Of a stretch of DNA of 6,442 nt, positions 5,193 to 6,442 are shown one piece after another (position 1 is the stretch's first letter; each line of letters starts with the position of its first letter). The stretch is from Lachnospiraceae bacterium (GTDB lineage Bacteria > Bacillota > Clostridia > Lachnospirales > Lachnospiraceae), in the NCBI GenBank assembly GCA_021202575.1, contig JAJQCU010000104.1, forward strand, positions 5,954 through 12,395, written 5' to 3'. Position numbers and translations under genes: made by a program. Below the pieces are notes generated by a model that was given only the letters and a program-made list of their open reading frames with translations, did not search any database and had not been told where the DNA came from.

Positions 5193-6442
5193 TTACGCGA
5201 TCTTCTCCGTCAGCTCACAGATTTCATCAATATATTTTCCAATGGTATCAATCGTGTCCAACAGCGGCTGATCGGTGGTAATATCGATCTTTGCCAGAGC
5301 CGCCAGCTCCACCGGCGCCAGCGTACTGCCCGCGGAAAGCACCTTTTTCCAGTCCTCGATGGCCTCTTTTCCCTCGTTTTCAATGCGCTTGCACATCTGG
5401 GTGGCGATGGTCAGACCGGCGCTGTAGGTGTAGGAGTACAGTCCCATATAATAGTGGGGCTGGCGCATCCAGGTCAGCTCCGCGCCTTCCACAAGCTCCA
5501 CGGAATCTCCCCAGAACTTCTGCAGGGTGTCCTTCATGATTTCACTTAATGTCTCCGACTGCATGGTGCGTCCCTCGTCCACCATGCGGTAGACCTCCCT
5601 CTGGTAAGCGGCCTCCAGCAGATGGGTCACAAAATTGTGATAATAGGTGTTGCTGACCATGTTGGAGAGGACAAAACGGCGGAAACGGGGGTCCTCCTTC
5701 GTGCCAAGCAGATAATGGGCCAGCAGCAGCTCATTCATGGTGGAGGGCGCTTCCACAAAATAAGTGGACACTCTGGTGTCAAAAATGGACTGGGCGCTGT
5801 TGCAGAGGCGGAAATGCCCCGCGTGTCCCAGCTCATGGGCCAGCGTAAACACATCCGACATTCTCTCATTCCAGCTCAGCAGAATAAAAGAATTCTTCCC
5901 ATAAGGACTGGCGCAGAAGCCGCCCGTGTCCTTGCCCTGATTCTGCGCGAAATCAACCCACCGCTCCCGGTATGCGGTCTGAATCATTTCCACATAATCA
6001 TCGCCCATGATGGCCAGGCCCTTTTCAATATATTCCCTGGAATCCTCAATGGTAACCGAAGGATTATACTCCGGGTCCACCGGCAGCTTCAGATCGGCGT
6101 AAGTCATTTTGTCCAGTTTGTGGACCTTTTTCAGAAGCTTCGCGTATTTTCTCATGTGCGGAGCCAGCTTTTTCATGATCAGATCAATCTGGCGGTCGTA
6201 CATTTCCCGTGTCACCTTCTGGTCAAACAAAAGATAGTCGTACACAGAGTCAAAGCCTCTCAGCCCGGCCATGATTTTTTCCTGCTGCACGGCAGTATTG
6301 TAGGCGGCGGCAGTCACGTTCTCATATTCCTTTATCTTTTTGGAAAAAGCTGTAAAGGCCGCCCGGCGCCCCTCCGTATTTTCAGCGGATTCGTAATTGT
6401 CCTCAAAATGAGAATAGGTCAAGGGATGCTCCTCCCCATCCG
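5193..6442 (-). CDS. pepF: Oligoendopeptidase F (M3 family), 5' end outside window
   Basis: This is the C-terminal part of a zinc metallopeptidase of family M3B, probably cytoplasmic, that cleaves short oligopeptides. About 415 residues are visible. Full PepF proteins are about 600, so roughly 185 N-terminal residues lie beyond the right edge. The frame stays open to the edge (DGEEHPLTYSHF...), a stretch typical of the interior of PepF. The TTG at 6422 is therefore an internal Leu codon, not the start. Counting from that Leu, HELGH at 196-200 (DNA 5837-5823) supplies two zinc-ligand histidines and the catalytic Glu. E224 in FVEAPSTMNE is the expected third ligand. PHYYMGLYSYTYSAG (322-336) matches the Tyr/His-rich substrate-binding segment. 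The catalytic region is intact. The gene ends in TAA or a related stop at 5193 and is followed by its own terminator, so it is not in the pheST operon. The M3/PepF family is firm; the exact peptide substrate is not. Confidence 0.95.
   Translation of the reverse strand, partial: DGEEHPLTYSHFEDNYESAENTEGRRAAFTAFSKKIKEYENVTAAAYNTAVQQEKIMAGLRGFDSVYDYLLFDQKVTREMYDRQIDLIMKKLAPHMRKYAKLLKKVHKLDKMTYADLKLPVDPEYNPSVTIEDSREYIEKGLAIMGDDYVEMIQTAYRERWVDFAQNQGKDTGGFCASPYGKNSFILLSWNERMSDVFTLAHELGHAGHFRLCNSAQSIFDTRVSTYFVEAPSTMNELLLAHYLLGTKEDPRFRRFVLSNMVSNTYYHNFVTHLLEAAYQREVYRMVDEGRTMQSETLSEIMKDTLQKFWGDSVELVEGAELTWMRQPHYYMGLYSYTYSAGLTIATQMCKRIENEGKEAIEDWKKVLSAGSTLAPVELAALAKIDITTDQPLLDTIDTIGKYIDEICELTEKIA

Overview
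The window suggests a Gram-positive Firmicute of the Clostridia. The main evidence is a tRNA-Phe T-box leader in front of pheS-pheT, strong Shine-Dalgarno (SD) sequences (GGAGGT, AGGAGA), canonical TTGACT/TAAGAT promoter boxes, and a clostridial-type PheS with a CxxC...CxxC cysteine cluster. The rather GC-rich housekeeping genes would fit a Lachnospiraceae-like gut bacterium, but that family-level placement is inference. All credible genes lie on the minus strand, so the biological order runs from high to low coordinates.

In transcription order: (1) 6442-5193 is the C-terminal two thirds of an M3-family oligoendopeptidase (PepF-like) with an HELGH zinc site; it runs off the right edge and ends at a clear intrinsic terminator (5098-5119). 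(2) 5097-4251 is an AT-richer accessory islet. It holds a compact type II toxin-antitoxin operon, with a Gp49/HigB-like RelE-superfamily toxin first and an XRE helix-turn-helix antitoxin second. The two genes overlap by 8 nt, and a perfect 20-bp palindrome lies on the promoter -10, as expected for an autorepression operator. (3) 4250-4138 is a short spacer carrying direct and inverted repeats. (4) 4137-3615 holds the pheST promoter and a long T-box leader: Stem I motifs, a UUC (Phe) specifier, the T-box sequence TGGGTGGTACCGCG, and mutually exclusive antiterminator and terminator hairpins. A further ~136 nt containing two extra possible hairpins precedes pheS. (5) 3614-2568 is pheS and 2544-121 is pheT, the two subunits of phenylalanyl-tRNA synthetase. 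(6) 120-1 is non-coding sequence at the left edge.

How it works together: PheS and PheT form the (alpha-beta)2 enzyme that charges tRNA-Phe. When uncharged tRNA-Phe accumulates, it pairs with the UUC specifier and, through its ACCA end, with the UGGU of the T-box. This stabilises the antiterminator and lets transcription reach pheST. The toxin-antitoxin pair is a self-regulated cassette lodged between two housekeeping units. No strong terminator separates it from the pheST promoter, so read-through into the T-box leader is possible. I see no wholly new system here. The points most worth a second look are the toxin-antitoxin operator architecture, the repeats and hairpins upstream of and within the pheST leader, a His-to-Gln change at a PheS amino-acid-binding position, and the unexplained left edge.
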